Positions 1 through 9,149 of a stretch of DNA of 64,000 nt are shown one piece after another. The notes under the pieces are model-generated. The model saw nothing but the letters and a program-made list of their open reading frames with translations, searched no databases and was not told the DNA's origin. The translations under genes were made by a program, and so were the position numbers. Source of the DNA: Enhydrobacter sp. (lineage in GTDB: Bacteria > Pseudomonadota > Alphaproteobacteria > Reyranellales > Reyranellaceae); contig CP075528.1 in the NCBI GenBank assembly GCA_025808875.1, positions 3,966,473 to 4,030,472 on the forward strand, written 5' to 3'. Every line of letters begins with the position of its first letter. Positions within the stretch are counted from its first letter, which is position 1.

Positions 1-112
1 GCCGGCACGGCAGCCTCCTCGGGCGGCTTCCCCGGGCGGCCTCACGCGGTTTGATGCAGATCATCGCCCGCCGATCCGGGTGGCGCGAGCATGGTACCAT
101 AGGAGTCCGCCC

Positions 113-811
113 ATGCGCCCCGCCCTGCTCGCCGCCACCGCCGTCGCCCTGATCGTGCTGGGCGCCGCCTCGGCCGCCCTCACCGGGCCCGACGATCCGC
201 GTACCGACGGCGGCCTCTCGCTGCCCGCCCTGTCGCGCTGCGCCGGCATCGCCGGCAGCGAGATCCGCGCCGCCGATCCGGCGTTCGGGCTGCTGATGCT
301 GGACGGCGCGCCGTGGATGACCCTGCAGGTCGACGGCGAGTCGGTGCTGCTCGCCGGCAGCGGCGCGCTGCGGCGGCGCAACGGCGCGATCGTGCCGTTC
401 CGCTTCTCCTGCCTGCTCGACGAGCGGGGCCGCGCGCTGATGTTCCGCGTCGCCGTGATCGGGCCGGGCAGCGAGCCGCTGGCGCCGGCGCATCCGGCGA
501 CCGGCACGGCCGCGCTCGACACCGGCGATCCGCTGCCGCGCGGCGCCGAGCTGCGCGTCCAGCTCGTCGACACGACGACGGCCGGCGCGCACGTGGTGCT
601 GGCCGAGCAGCTGGTGCGCAGCGGCTGGGAGACGCCCATCCCCTTCACGCTGCGCGTGCCGGCCGACACGAGGCTCGACGGCCGCACGCTCGTCCTCGCC
701 GCGCGCGTGACCGTCGCGCGCAAGACGGTGTTCGCGATGGCGCCGCGGGCGGTGACGGCGGAGGATCTGCGGCGGCCGCTGGCGCTGACGCTCACCGCCG
801 CGGGCCGCTGA
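113..811 (+). CDS. Exported protein with YbaY/YscW-like domain
   Basis: The 232-residue product begins with a hydrophobic signal sequence (about residues 1-22, rich in Ala, Leu and Val), so it should be exported to the periplasm or outer membrane. The C-terminal part (about residues 145-225) has the pattern of the YbaY/YscW family: an LPRGAELRVQLVD strand, a PIPFTLRVP strand and a closing strand ending near FAMAPRAVTA. Family members are small lipoproteins or secretin-pilotin-like beta domains. I see no lipobox Cys here, so a soluble exported form is more likely. The start was placed at the ATG because AGGAG lies 7 bp upstream at 101-105. An upstream in-frame GTG at 80 lacks such a site. The function is unknown. 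Confidence 0.72.
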   Translation: MRPALLAATAVALIVLGAASAALTGPDDPRTDGGLSLPALSRCAGIAGSEIRAADPAFGLLMLDGAPWMTLQVDGESVLLAGSGALRRRNGAIVPFRFSCLLDERGRALMFRVAVIGPGSEPLAPAHPATGTAALDTGDPLPRGAELRVQLVDTTTAGAHVVLAEQLVRSGWETPIPFTLRVPADTRLDGRTLVLAARVTVARKTVFAMAPRAVTAEDLRRPLALTLTAAGR

Positions 812-838
812 GCCGCGACGGCGGCGGCCGTCGCCGCG

Positions 839-1252
839 CTACCACAACAGCGCGACCAGGCCCCAAACCCAGGCGACGGCGATCGCCATCTGGACGGCGA
901 AGGCGGCGAAGCGGATGTTGACCGCGACGACGCCCGTCGAGAGCAGATGGACGACCGACTGGACGATGCGCGCCAGCAAGAGCCACGGCGCCAGCGGATC
1001 GGTGACGTCCTGGAAGCCCATGACCAGCGCGGCGAGCAGCAGGCCGCCGAAGACCGGCAGGCCCTCGAGGCAGTTGAGATGGGCGCGCGCCAGGCGCTGC
1101 ATGAAGGGCGAGAGATTCTCGTTGTCGGGCCGGAAGCCGTTGGGCGGCACCCTGCCGGCGAGCACCAGGGCGCAGCGGACCGCCTCCATCAGGATCAGCA
1201 GCGCGAGCGCCCAGGCGATCAGGGCGACGAGGACGAGGGCCGAGGCGTTCAT
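839..1252 (-). CDS. MAPEG family membrane protein
   Basis: The 137-residue, four-helix membrane protein has the length and layout of the MAPEG family (membrane-associated proteins in eicosanoid and glutathione metabolism). The first helix covers about residues 5-28. The signature polar segment follows (RVPPNGFRPDNENLSPFMQRLARAHLNCLEGLP), with its conserved Asn/Glu and the R-A-x-x-N-x-x-E motif, and then three more helices. Bacterial members are usually of unknown substrate; some have glutathione transferase or peroxidase activity. The start ATG has GGGAGA about 9 bp upstream. It converges with the exported-protein gene at 113-811. The family call is firm, the reaction is not. Confidence 0.85.
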   Translation of the reverse strand: MNASALVLVALIAWALALLILMEAVRCALVLAGRVPPNGFRPDNENLSPFMQRLARAHLNCLEGLPVFGGLLLAALVMGFQDVTDPLAPWLLLARIVQSVVHLLSTGVVAVNIRFAAFAVQMAIAVAWVWGLVALLW

Positions 1253-1358
1253 GCGGTGACTTTCTCCCGGGCCGATCCTATCGCCGGTCGAACCGTCGTG
1301 CGATGGCGGCGATGCGAGGCGCGTCGCTTCGCGCCAGGCGCCGCGATAGAGTCGGGCG

Positions 1359-2450
1359 ATGGTCAAGAAAGTCCTGGTCGCCGGCGCCACCGGTCTGGTC
1401 GGCCATGCCTGCCTGAAGCACTTCGCGCGCGCCGAGGGCTGCGAGACCGTCGCGCTGTCGCGGCGCAGGCCGGACGAGCTGTTCGGCGCGCGCTGGATCG
1501 GGCTCGATCTCGGCGACGCGGCGGCCTGCCGGGCGGCGGCGCGCGAGTTGGCGGGCGTCACGCACCTGGTCTACGCCGCGCTCCACGAGCGGCCCGGCCT
1601 GGTCGCGGGCTGGCTCGAGGACGAGCAGATCCGCACCAACGAGGCGATGCTGCGCAATCTCTTCGAGCCGTTGCTGGCCGCGTCGCCCGGCCTGCGCCAC
1701 GTCGCGCTGCTGCAGGGGACCAAGGCCTACGGCGTGCATGTGCGGCCGCTGGTCGTGCCGGCGCGCGAGAACCGCTCGGAGATGCACGAGCAGCCCAACT
1801 TCTACTGGAACCAGGAGCGTTACGTCCGCGAGAGGCAGAAGGGCGCGGCGTGGAGCTGGTCGATCCTGCGCCCGGTGCTGATCGTGGGCGCCTCCGTCGG
1901 CAGCGCGATGAACGTGATCCCCGCGCTCGGCGTCTATGCGGCGATGATGAAGCGCGCCGGCAAGGAGGCGCTCGACTTTCCGGGCGGCGTCGGCCGGGTG
2001 GCTCAGGCCGTCGATGCCGACCTGCTGGCGCGCGCCATCGCCTGGTCGGGCGAATCGCCCGCGGCGAGCAACGAGATCTTCAACGTCACCAACGGCGACG
2101 TCTTCGTGTGGCCCAACGTGTGGCCGGCGATCGCCGACGCCCTCGGCATGAAGGCCGGCGGGCACGTGCCGCTGTCGCTCGACCGCGAGATCCGTCCGCG
2201 CGAGGCGGAGTGGGCGGCGGTACGCGCTGCACATGGACTGAAATCCGGCACGCTCGAGCAGTTCGTCGGGCTTTCCTTCGAGTATGCCGACTACACAATG
2301 GGCTACGGCCGCGACCGGCCCGGCCCGCCCGCCATCGTGTCGACCGTCAAGCTGATGCGGGCCGGCTTCACCGAGGCGATCGACAGCGAGGCGATGTTCG
2401 CCAGAGTGATCGCCGAGATGCAGGACGAGAGACTGCTGCCGCCGCGCTGA
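1359..2450 (+). CDS. PRISE-like short-chain dehydrogenase/reductase (NAD(P)-dependent enone reductase family)
   Basis: This 363-residue protein opens with a Rossmann dinucleotide-binding motif, VAGATGLVG at about residues 7-15. Its later motifs match the atypical SDR group of progesterone 5-beta-reductase and iridoid synthase (PRISE): a VTHLVYAA strand, LQGTKAYG carrying Lys122, and NFYWNQE carrying Tyr149 in place of the classical YxxxK pair. Family members reduce activated C=C bonds of enones with NADPH. The physiological substrate in bacteria is generally not known. It stands alone on its strand, divergent from the MAPEG gene with about 105 bp between starts. Assignment to the extended/atypical SDR family is solid; enone reductase activity is inferred from the Lys and Tyr. 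Confidence 0.8.
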   Translation: MVKKVLVAGATGLVGHACLKHFARAEGCETVALSRRRPDELFGARWIGLDLGDAAACRAAARELAGVTHLVYAALHERPGLVAGWLEDEQIRTNEAMLRNLFEPLLAASPGLRHVALLQGTKAYGVHVRPLVVPARENRSEMHEQPNFYWNQERYVRERQKGAAWSWSILRPVLIVGASVGSAMNVIPALGVYAAMMKRAGKEALDFPGGVGRVAQAVDADLLARAIAWSGESPAASNEIFNVTNGDVFVWPNVWPAIADALGMKAGGHVPLSLDREIRPREAEWAAVRAAHGLKSGTLEQFVGLSFEYADYTMGYGRDRPGPPAIVSTVKLMRAGFTEAIDSEAMFARVIAEMQDERLLPPR

Positions 2451-2542
2451 CTGCGGAACATTACCCATTCGGGTGTTGTCGCCGCAGGCGCGGTATGTCC
2501 TGATATCCGACGACAAGGCTTCGTCGTCGGGGGAGTTGGGGG

Positions 2543-4066
2543 ATGAAGCGTCTGATCGCGGCCGCGCTGCTGGCGCTGCCGCTGCAGGTTCAGGCCCAGA
2601 GCAAGAGCTGCGGGGAATTCCGCGACAGCATCATCCGCATGGAAAGCGAGTCGGTGCGGCCGCCGGGTTGGCTCAGCGTCGACAGCTATCTCCGGCTGAT
2701 CTACCAGGCCTACTGCATCGACCATCCGACACCCGAGATGCCGGTCGAGTACTGGTATCGCGCCGACGGCACGTCGACCGGCGTGAAGGTCGGCGAGGGC
2801 CGGCCGCCGGACGCCGCCTATGCGACGACCAAGGACGTCGGCGACCATTGCCTGTCGATCGCCGGCCCCCTGATCCGCACGAAGCAGGGCCGGACGGCGC
2901 GCGCCGGCATCGACCCCAGCATCTGCGCGCTGCTGAACGGCGGCCTGCGCGACCGCTCCAACCCGCCCAAGGCCGCGCCGCTGCCGCCCTTCGCGGTCGG
3001 GCTCGACGGCGGGCCATACGATCTCAACCCGCAGTGCCTGGGCGTGCTCAACCAGTTCGGCAACGACCTGGCATTCGACGACGAGCGCGCCGACCAGCGG
3101 CCGGGCTGGCTCGCGACCCTGCAGGGCCATTGCCCCGATCTGCTCGCCGCCATCGAACGGCGCACCGGCGCGCGGGCTGAGGGCAATGCGCAGCGCTTCT
3201 GGCAAGGCTTCGGCCAGCTCGTGCTGTCGGGCTTCGCGCCGCCGGGACAGACGCAGCCGAGCGTTGGCGACGTCGCGGCCGATCCGGGCTGGCAGAAGAT
3301 GTGCCGGCAGGCGGAGGTGAACATGAACAAGTGTGCCGAGAGCCAGGCCAACATGCGTTCCCTCAAAACCACGCCATGGGGCACGACAGGCCAGGCCGGC
3401 GCCTTCAACGAGTGCCGCATCCTCTACGGTCAGGTCGTCGGCATGTGCAACGGCACGACCGGGGCGGCGGCGCGGACCGCCGGCACCAAGACCCAACGCC
3501 CGTCCACCGCGGCGCGCCAGCCGCCGGCGCCGCAGCCAGCGCTCGCCGCGCAGATGTCTCCGCAATGCCAGAAGCTCGTTTCCGACTACGTCGCCGCCGC
3601 CCAGGCCGGCGACGGCGCGAAGTCGGTGGCCGCGCACGGCGCCCTGAAGCGGGCCGGCGGCTGCGGCATTCTCGAGCAGGCCGGCAACGACCTCGCGCCG
3701 CCGGCGGGAGGCGATCCGCGCTTCGTCCGCCGCGGCGAGACACCCCACGTCAACAACACCGTGGTGGCGTGCGAGCAGAACCCGGCGGCCTGCTCGGCGG
3801 CCATCGAGCAGCTGCGGCAGGGCGCCTCGCCCGAGGCGGCCGCGGCGATGTTCGCCAACGCCATCAACATCGGCCTGAGGGTCGGCATGCTGGCGGGCCA
3901 GGGCGTGCTGATGATGCAGCAGCAGCAGATGCAGAGCTCCGGCGGGGGCGGCGGCGGCACCGTCCAACAAGGGCCCGCAGGCGTGCGCAACACCTACGGC
4001 CAGGGCTCGGGGCATCCGCAGGGCCTGCCGGCCAACCGCAGCACCATCAGCGGCACGACGCGCTAG
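2543..4066 (+). CDS. Exported protein of unknown function, 507 aa
   Basis: I do not recognise this family. The product has a clear signal peptide (residues 1-19, ending VQAQ), then a Cys-bearing region containing a G-W-L-S-V-D-S-Y-L segment and several scattered cysteines (residues about 25-310), which suggests disulfides in the periplasm. A Pro/Ala/Thr/Gln-rich linker follows near 315-335. A second helical Cys-containing domain covers about 335-425. The tail is low-complexity, with a run of Gln and a run of Gly near 455-475. It is followed after 59 bp by a lipoprotein gene and then a SnoaL-like gene on the same strand, all exported, so the three may be co-expressed. Two long alternative frames on this stretch are antisense or shadow frames. 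Confidence 0.7.
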   Translation: MKRLIAAALLALPLQVQAQSKSCGEFRDSIIRMESESVRPPGWLSVDSYLRLIYQAYCIDHPTPEMPVEYWYRADGTSTGVKVGEGRPPDAAYATTKDVGDHCLSIAGPLIRTKQGRTARAGIDPSICALLNGGLRDRSNPPKAAPLPPFAVGLDGGPYDLNPQCLGVLNQFGNDLAFDDERADQRPGWLATLQGHCPDLLAAIERRTGARAEGNAQRFWQGFGQLVLSGFAPPGQTQPSVGDVAADPGWQKMCRQAEVNMNKCAESQANMRSLKTTPWGTTGQAGAFNECRILYGQVVGMCNGTTGAAARTAGTKTQRPSTAARQPPAPQPALAAQMSPQCQKLVSDYVAAAQAGDGAKSVAAHGALKRAGGCGILEQAGNDLAPPAGGDPRFVRRGETPHVNNTVVACEQNPAACSAAIEQLRQGASPEAAAAMFANAINIGLRVGMLAGQGVLMMQQQQMQSSGGGGGGTVQQGPAGVRNTYGQGSGHPQGLPANRSTISGTTR

Positions 4067-4125
4067 TTCGACGATCGGCCGGCGACATTCACCAGCACAA
4101 GGCACAAGCAAGGGGAACAATCGAC

Positions 4126-4737
4126 ATGACCAGGAAGTTCTGGGCCGCGGCCGGACTCGTCTTGACGCTGGGTGCCTGCACCGGCCCGCCGCCGCCGAAA
4201 ATGGTCGACGCCTTCACCAACGTCTACAAGGGCAACGCCGCCGCCGTGCCGGAGAACGCGCCGGTCACGGTGCAGGCGCCGGTCGGCCTGATCTTCAGCG
4301 AGAACGTCGAAGCGCATATCGGCGCGATCAAGGACGCCAACGAATACTGGGGCAAGGTCGTGCCGGCGTCGCTCACCAACACGGTGGTGATGGCAGACAC
4401 CAACCCGCTGTATTTCTCGGCCAGGATCCTGGAGCTGCTGAAGCGCCGGTTCCCGACCGCCACGCCGGTGCACGACTTCAACGAAGCCGTGCAGCAGCGC
4501 AAGCGCGCCGTCATACTCGTCGACCTGCGCATGAAGTACATGGAGCCGTACGGCGATCGAACGCAGAAGATGGACATCGACCTGTACTTCTTCGATTCGG
4601 CGATGAACCCGGTGAGCAGGATCAACGGGCGCGCCGAGTACACCGTGCCGTTCGCCTCCGCCGATGTCGGCATGCAGCGCATGACGGACCGGGCGATCGG
4701 CGAGCTGGACGGCAAGATGGCGGCGCTGGTGCGGTGA
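4126..4737 (+). CDS. Predicted lipoprotein of unknown function
   Basis: The 203-residue product starts with a lipoprotein signal peptide whose lipobox LGAC puts the lipidated Cys at position 18. The mature part has an alpha/beta layout. A middle segment (about 85-130) contains SARILELLKRRFP, and a strand-rich C-terminal half contains VILVDLRMKYMEPYGDR. No family was recognised; the layout resembles small envelope lipoproteins that oligomerise, but that is only an impression. The ATG is preceded by AGGGGA about 9 bp upstream. It lies 59 bp after the 507-aa exported protein and 40 bp before the SnoaL-like gene on the same strand. Confidence 0.72.
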   Translation: MTRKFWAAAGLVLTLGACTGPPPPKMVDAFTNVYKGNAAAVPENAPVTVQAPVGLIFSENVEAHIGAIKDANEYWGKVVPASLTNTVVMADTNPLYFSARILELLKRRFPTATPVHDFNEAVQQRKRAVILVDLRMKYMEPYGDRTQKMDIDLYFFDSAMNPVSRINGRAEYTVPFASADVGMQRMTDRAIGELDGKMAALVR

Positions 4738-4777
4738 TCGGCGGCGGACGCCGGGACACGATTAGGGGAGAGGCGCG

Positions 4778-5236
4778 ATGAACAGGCGATGGCTCATGGC
4801 AGCGGCGGGAGCGGCTGCGCTCGGCGGGCTCTCCGCCCACGCCGCGGCACAGGACGCGGTGAGGCTGCGCGAGGAGCTGCTGAAGCTCGAGACACAGAGC
4901 TGGCAAGACACGAAGGATCGCAACGTCGCGGGGCTGCAGCCCTATCTCGCCGACGAGGCGTTTCTGATCTTCTACGACGGTTCGCGCCTCGACAAAGAAG
5001 GGTTCCTGAAGGCCGTGGCACGCGACTTCACCATACAGAGCTTCGCGATCGCGCCAGAGGGCACAACCGTCGTGCGGGTGACGGAGGATGTGGCGATGCT
5101 GCTCTATCGCGTGACCTATACGAGCGCGTCGGGCAACGCCAAGCCGGAAACCGCGACCGTGGCGTCGTCGAACACCTATGTTCGTCGCGGCGGGCGCTGG
5201 GTCTCCATGCTCTACCAGGAAACCCGGATCAAATAG
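4778..5236 (+). CDS. Exported SnoaL/DUF4440-like (NTF2-fold) protein
   Basis: The 152-residue product carries a twin-arginine-containing signal sequence (MNRRWLMAAAG to AAAQ, about residues 1-25). A domain of about 125 residues follows with the NTF2-like pattern: a long N-terminal helix with LETQSWQDTKDRNVAGLQPYLADEA, a strand pair around FLIFYDGSRLDK, and C-terminal strands ending in a YVRRGGRWVSMLYQET motif typical of DUF4440/SnoaL-like proteins. These folds bind small hydrophobic ligands or act as isomerases and cyclases; no substrate can be given. GGGGAGAGG lies upstream of the ATG. It is the last of three consecutive exported-protein genes. Confidence 0.78.
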   Translation: MNRRWLMAAAGAAALGGLSAHAAAQDAVRLREELLKLETQSWQDTKDRNVAGLQPYLADEAFLIFYDGSRLDKEGFLKAVARDFTIQSFAIAPEGTTVVRVTEDVAMLLYRVTYTSASGNAKPETATVASSNTYVRRGGRWVSMLYQETRIK

Positions 5237-5244
5237 GACGCGCC

Positions 5245-5445
5245 TCAGCGCGGACGCAGGCCGAAGTCGATCGGCGAACGGCGCGACGGCGCGGCCGGCG
5301 CGACCTCGACCTTGCGCACGGGTTCGGCCTTGCTGCCGCGCAGCCAGAGCATCGAATCGAGCATCCGGACGGTCGCCCGCTGCCGTGTGCTCTTGAAAAT
5401 CGCGTCGAGCCGCTTGAGCTCGCGCGGTCGCGATAGCAGACGCAT
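5245..5445 (-). CDS. Small basic protein, unknown function
   Basis: A 66-residue reading frame encodes a basic, arginine-rich product (MRLLSRPRELKRLDAIFK at the N-terminus, PIDFGLRPR at the end) with no membrane segment. The start is chosen at the ATG at 5445 because AGGGGAGAG precedes it by about 6 bp, a strong ribosome site; an upstream in-frame ATG at 5502 lacks one. It converges with the SnoaL-like gene, leaving only 8 bp between them. No family is recognised. The strong ribosome site is the main reason to believe it is real. Confidence 0.5.
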   Translation of the reverse strand: MRLLSRPRELKRLDAIFKSTRQRATVRMLDSMLWLRGSKAEPVRKVEVAPAAPSRRSPIDFGLRPR

Positions 5446-5899
5446 GAAACGCTCTCCCCTTGTCCCCAAGGGGCACACTACGCTCCTGTGCATAACTTTC
5501 AACAGTCACGATGCATGCATATCGACGAAAGAACGCCGGCGGTATTCGCTGTCGGTGCGCGACCCCGAGCAAGCACGGAGCATCGGTGGCTGTCCGGCAA
5601 CGGTCGGCGCCATCGGTCCAGCGGAGAGCCGCTGGCGAGTTCGTCTTCGAGCCGTGAGGCGAGGGTGGGCGCGACTGCCCTCCCCCGGTCGGCCCGGCAG
5701 CCGCCGATGCGAAGCCGACTTCCGCTGGCCAAATCCGGTCTTTCGCCATTCAGGCTTTCACAGATCGATGCTGTCAATCGTCGCCATACGGTGGCCGACC
5801 GGATCGTGTTGCCTCCTGTCAGCGGTCATGGCAATCAACGCGCCCGGGCGCGTTCGCGCGCTCTCAACTCCACAATTGTCGTCATCAGGGAGGCGTTTC
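5446..5899. other. Intergenic region upstream of the TAXI transporter genes, with an 18-bp palindrome
   Basis: About 450 bp without a convincing gene lies between the divergent small basic protein and the TAXI binding-protein gene. Open frames crossing it have no ribosome sites or recognisable protein content. The one notable element is a perfect 18-bp palindrome, AACGCGCCCGGGCGCGTT, at 5837-5854, whose end is 46 bp before the GTG start at 5900. It is a candidate operator or mRNA hairpin, unproven. Confidence 0.5.
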
Positions 5900-6925
5900 G
5901 TGAAGCGATTCGATCTGCGTCGCAGAACTCTTGTAGGCGGTGCGGCCGCATCGGCTGTTCTCGCCACTGCCGGACGCGCGGGCGCCCAGCAGGCACAGCG
6001 CTCGTACGTGCTGACGACGGCGACGACGGGCGGCACGTACTATCCGGTGGGTGTCGCGCTCGCCACCCTCGTCAAGGTCAAGCTGCAGGCATCGAAGGGC
6101 ATCGACGTCAGCGCCATCAGCTCGGCGGGCTCGACCGAGAACGTCAAGCTGATGCGCGAGAACCAGGCTCAGCTCGCCATCCTGCAGGGTCTGGTGGCCC
6201 AGTTCGCGGCCGATGGCGAGGGCCCGTTCAAGGATGTCGGGCCACAGAAGAACATCAGGGGCATCGCACCGCTCTGGTACAACTATTCGCAGTTCGTGGT
6301 CGACGCCGGCATCGCCACGACCGGACGCATCGGCGACGTGGTCAATCTCTACGGCAAGAAATACTCGATGGGCGCGCGCGGCTCGGGCCTGGAGACCATG
6401 CATCTGTGGCTCTTCCCGAATCTCGGCATCGACTACACCAAGATGGATCTCGTCTACCAGGGCTACGGGCCGTCTTCCGAGAGCCTGCAGAACGGCACCA
6501 TCCAGGGCACCAATTTCGAGGCCGGCCTGCCGACCGGCGCGGTGACGCAGGCCTTCGCGCGCGCCGGCAACAAGCTGCGCTTCCTCGAGTTCACCGAGGA
6601 GGACATCAAGAAAGCCAACGGCAAGACGGAGCTGCTGTCACTGGCCAAGATCCCGGCCAACACCTACCCCGGCCTGACCAAGGACATTTCGACGGCGGTG
6701 CTGCCGAACTTCCTGGCGGTCAACGCCGCGGTGCCGGAGGCGGACGTCTACGAGATCACCAAGACGATCTTCGAGAACCTGCCGTTCCTCAACAACATCC
6801 ATGGCGCGACCAAGGAGATCGATCTGCAGCGCGCCGCGTCGGGCCCGTTCCCGCTCCATCCGGGCGCGGTCAAGTACTACAAGGAAAAGGGCCTCAACAT
6901 CCCGCAGCGCCTGCTGCCGACCTGA
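5900..6925 (+). CDS. TAXI family TRAP transporter solute-binding protein
   Basis: The 341-residue product is a periplasmic binding protein of the TAXI subclass of TRAP transporters. The N-terminus carries a Tat-like signal (KRFDLRRRTLVGG, cleavage near AGAQQ). The mature protein starts with the family hallmark ATTGGTYYPVGVALA, followed by ISSAGSTENVKLM and a GPSSESLQNGTI segment. It should capture a small carboxylate, often glutamate or a 2-oxo acid in known members, and hand it to the permease encoded 94 bp downstream. The GTG start at 5900 is chosen because CAGGGAGG lies about 6 bp upstream and the signal peptide begins there. The frame is open much further upstream but codes nothing recognisable. 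Confidence 0.9.
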   Translation: MKRFDLRRRTLVGGAAASAVLATAGRAGAQQAQRSYVLTTATTGGTYYPVGVALATLVKVKLQASKGIDVSAISSAGSTENVKLMRENQAQLAILQGLVAQFAADGEGPFKDVGPQKNIRGIAPLWYNYSQFVVDAGIATTGRIGDVVNLYGKKYSMGARGSGLETMHLWLFPNLGIDYTKMDLVYQGYGPSSESLQNGTIQGTNFEAGLPTGAVTQAFARAGNKLRFLEFTEEDIKKANGKTELLSLAKIPANTYPGLTKDISTAVLPNFLAVNAAVPEADVYEITKTIFENLPFLNNIHGATKEIDLQRAASGPFPLHPGAVKYYKEKGLNIPQRLLPT

Positions 6926-7019
6926 CGGCCGCGACCGGAAACGGCGGTGGACAGCGGCCTCGTGAGCCGCCGTCCACCGCCTCGCCACCGTCCGCCGTTC
7001 CGCACTTCCACAGGCCCCC

Positions 7020-9149
7020 ATGAGCGAATCAAGCGAGGCGCGCCGTGCCGATGTCGACATCGACACCGGCATGAAGCTGCGCGGCGCCGCGACGTGGCCC
7101 GGCATGATCGCCGGCGCCGGCGCGGTCGTGCTGGCCCTGATCCACGTCTACTTCAACACCTTCGGCACCTGGTCCGAGCTGTGGGTCAACGTGGTGCATT
7201 TCGGCGGTTTCGGCGCGCTCTGCGCGCTTATCTACCCGGCATGGCACGCGCGCAGCACGGCCGGACGCCGGATGGCCCTGGTGTTCGACTGCCTGCTGGC
7301 GCTCGCCGCGCTCTCCTGCATCGCCTACCTGATGCTGGGCGAGGAGGCCTTCTTCGCCCGCGGCGCGCGCTATCGCTGGTACGACTGGGTGTTCACGGCG
7401 ATGGCGCCGCTGCTCGCGCTCGAGTTCATCAGGCGCACCACCGGTCTGCTGATCCCCGGCATGATGATCGTCGCCTTCACCTACGTCACCATCTGGGGCA
7501 AGTACCTGCCTGGAATGCTGACGTTTCCCGGCCTGTCGCTGGAGACGATGCTCTATCGCATTTTCTACACCGACGACGGCATGCTGGGGAACATCGCCTC
7601 GATCTCGGCGACCTACGTCTTCATGTTCGTGCTGTTCGGCGCCTTCCTCTCTCAATCCGGCGCCGGCGACTTCATCATCGGCCTGGCGCGCGCCGTGTCG
7701 CGCCGCCTGATCGGCGGTCCGGGCTACGTCGCCGTCCTGGGCTCCGGGCTGATGGGCTCGATCTCGGGCTCTTCGGTGGCCAATGTCGCGGCAACCGGCG
7801 TCATCACCATCCCCATGATGCAGCGCGCCGGCTTCCCGGCGAAGTTCGCGGCGGCCGTCGAAGCGGCGGCCTCGACCGGCGGCCAGATCATGCCGCCGGT
7901 GATGGGCGCGGGCGCCTTCATCATGGCCTCCTACACCAACATCCCCTATCTCACGATCGCCGCGGTGGCCGCGCTGCCGGCCTGCCTCTATTTCTGGTCG
8001 GTCGCCTGTTACGTGCGCATCGAGGCCAGGCGGCTCGGCCTCAAGGCGATGGACGACGATTCGCCCACCGTGGCCCAGGTGTTCCGCGAGGGCGGGCTGC
8101 AGTTTTTCCTGCCCATCGGCACCCTGATCGGCCTGTTGATCGTCGGCTTCACGCCGACCTACTGCGCGGGCGTCGCCATCGGCGTGCTGATCGCCAGCTC
8201 GTGGCTGCGCAAGGGCCACGGCATGGGCCCGGCGGCGGTGGTCCAGGCGCTGATCCGCGGCACGCGCGACATGATCCTGACGGCGGTGCTGCTGGTTGGC
8301 ATCGGCGTGGTCGTCAACTCCATCGCCACCACCGGCATCGGCAACACCTTCTCGCTGATGATCAACGAATGGGCCGGCGGCAGCCTGATGATCGCGCTGA
8401 TCCTGGTGGCGCTCGCGTCGCTGGTGCTGGGCATGGGGCTGCCGGTCACGGCCGCCTACGTCGTGCTCGCGACCCTGTCGGCTCCCGCCATCGCCGACCT
8501 GATCGCGCAGAACGAGATGGTCAACGCCATCGCCTCGGGCACCCTGTCGGACTCGGCCAAGGCGATCCTGATGCTGGTGGCCCCCGACCGCATGGCCGAG
8601 ATCGGCCAGGCAATGAGCGTGGAGAGCGCACGCGAGCTGCTGCAGCGCGTGCCGCTCGACATCCTGCGCACCTTCAAGGAGGCGTCGCTCAGCGCCGAGA
8701 TGCTGACCATCGCGCTCCTCTCGGCACACATGATCATCTTCTGGCTGAGCCAGGATTCGGGCGTCACGCCGCCGGTCTGCCTCACCGCCTTCGCCGCCGC
8801 GGCGATCGCCAAGACGCCGCCCATGGCGACCGGCTTCGTGTCGTGGAAGATCGCCAAGGGCCTCTATATCGTGCCGTTCCTGTTCGCCTACACGCCGCTC
8901 CTGGGCGGCAGTTTCTGGTACGACATCGAGGTTTGCCTGTTCGCCGCCTTCGCCATCTACGCGATTGCCGGCGCACTCGACGGCCATCTCGAGGCGCCGG
9001 TGGCTCTGCCGATGCGCGCCGTGCTGTTCGCCCTCGGGGTGGCGCTGATGTGGCCGAACGCCCGGCTGATGCACGTGGCGGCCCTGATCGTGCTGCTGGC
9101 CTTCCTGGCCTGGAACATCCGTCAGTCGCGCCGCGGCACCGCGTCGTAG
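7020..9149 (+). CDS. TAXI-TRAP transporter fused permease (DctQM-like)
   Basis: This 709-residue, multi-helix membrane protein is the fused small and large permease typical of TAXI-type TRAP systems. An N-terminal group of about four to five helices (residues 20-170) corresponds to the small subunit. The large-subunit part starts around residue 180 and contains GLMGSISGSSVANVAATGVITIP and AAVEAAASTGGQIMPPVMGAGAF, the conserved re-entrant loop motifs of the DctM superfamily. It drives sodium- or proton-coupled uptake of the ligand delivered by the upstream TAXI binding protein. The spacing and shared strand indicate one operon. A long antisense frame over this gene has no recognisable protein content. 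Confidence 0.92.
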   Translation: MSESSEARRADVDIDTGMKLRGAATWPGMIAGAGAVVLALIHVYFNTFGTWSELWVNVVHFGGFGALCALIYPAWHARSTAGRRMALVFDCLLALAALSCIAYLMLGEEAFFARGARYRWYDWVFTAMAPLLALEFIRRTTGLLIPGMMIVAFTYVTIWGKYLPGMLTFPGLSLETMLYRIFYTDDGMLGNIASISATYVFMFVLFGAFLSQSGAGDFIIGLARAVSRRLIGGPGYVAVLGSGLMGSISGSSVANVAATGVITIPMMQRAGFPAKFAAAVEAAASTGGQIMPPVMGAGAFIMASYTNIPYLTIAAVAALPACLYFWSVACYVRIEARRLGLKAMDDDSPTVAQVFREGGLQFFLPIGTLIGLLIVGFTPTYCAGVAIGVLIASSWLRKGHGMGPAAVVQALIRGTRDMILTAVLLVGIGVVVNSIATTGIGNTFSLMINEWAGGSLMIALILVALASLVLGMGLPVTAAYVVLATLSAPAIADLIAQNEMVNAIASGTLSDSAKAILMLVAPDRMAEIGQAMSVESARELLQRVPLDILRTFKEASLSAEMLTIALLSAHMIIFWLSQDSGVTPPVCLTAFAAAAIAKTPPMATGFVSWKIAKGLYIVPFLFAYTPLLGGSFWYDIEVCLFAAFAIYAIAGALDGHLEAPVALPMRAVLFALGVALMWPNARLMHVAALIVLLAFLAWNIRQSRRGTAS

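Noticed and set aside
1..112. Possible end of a gene at the left edge
   Set aside because: No frame with recognisable protein content reaches the edge. The stretch is GC-rich DNA with only the ribosome site of the first gene.
5312..5899. N-terminal extension of the TAXI binding-protein frame by 196 codons
   Set aside because: The extra sequence has no protein character and the Tat-like signal peptide with a good ribosome site begins at 5900.
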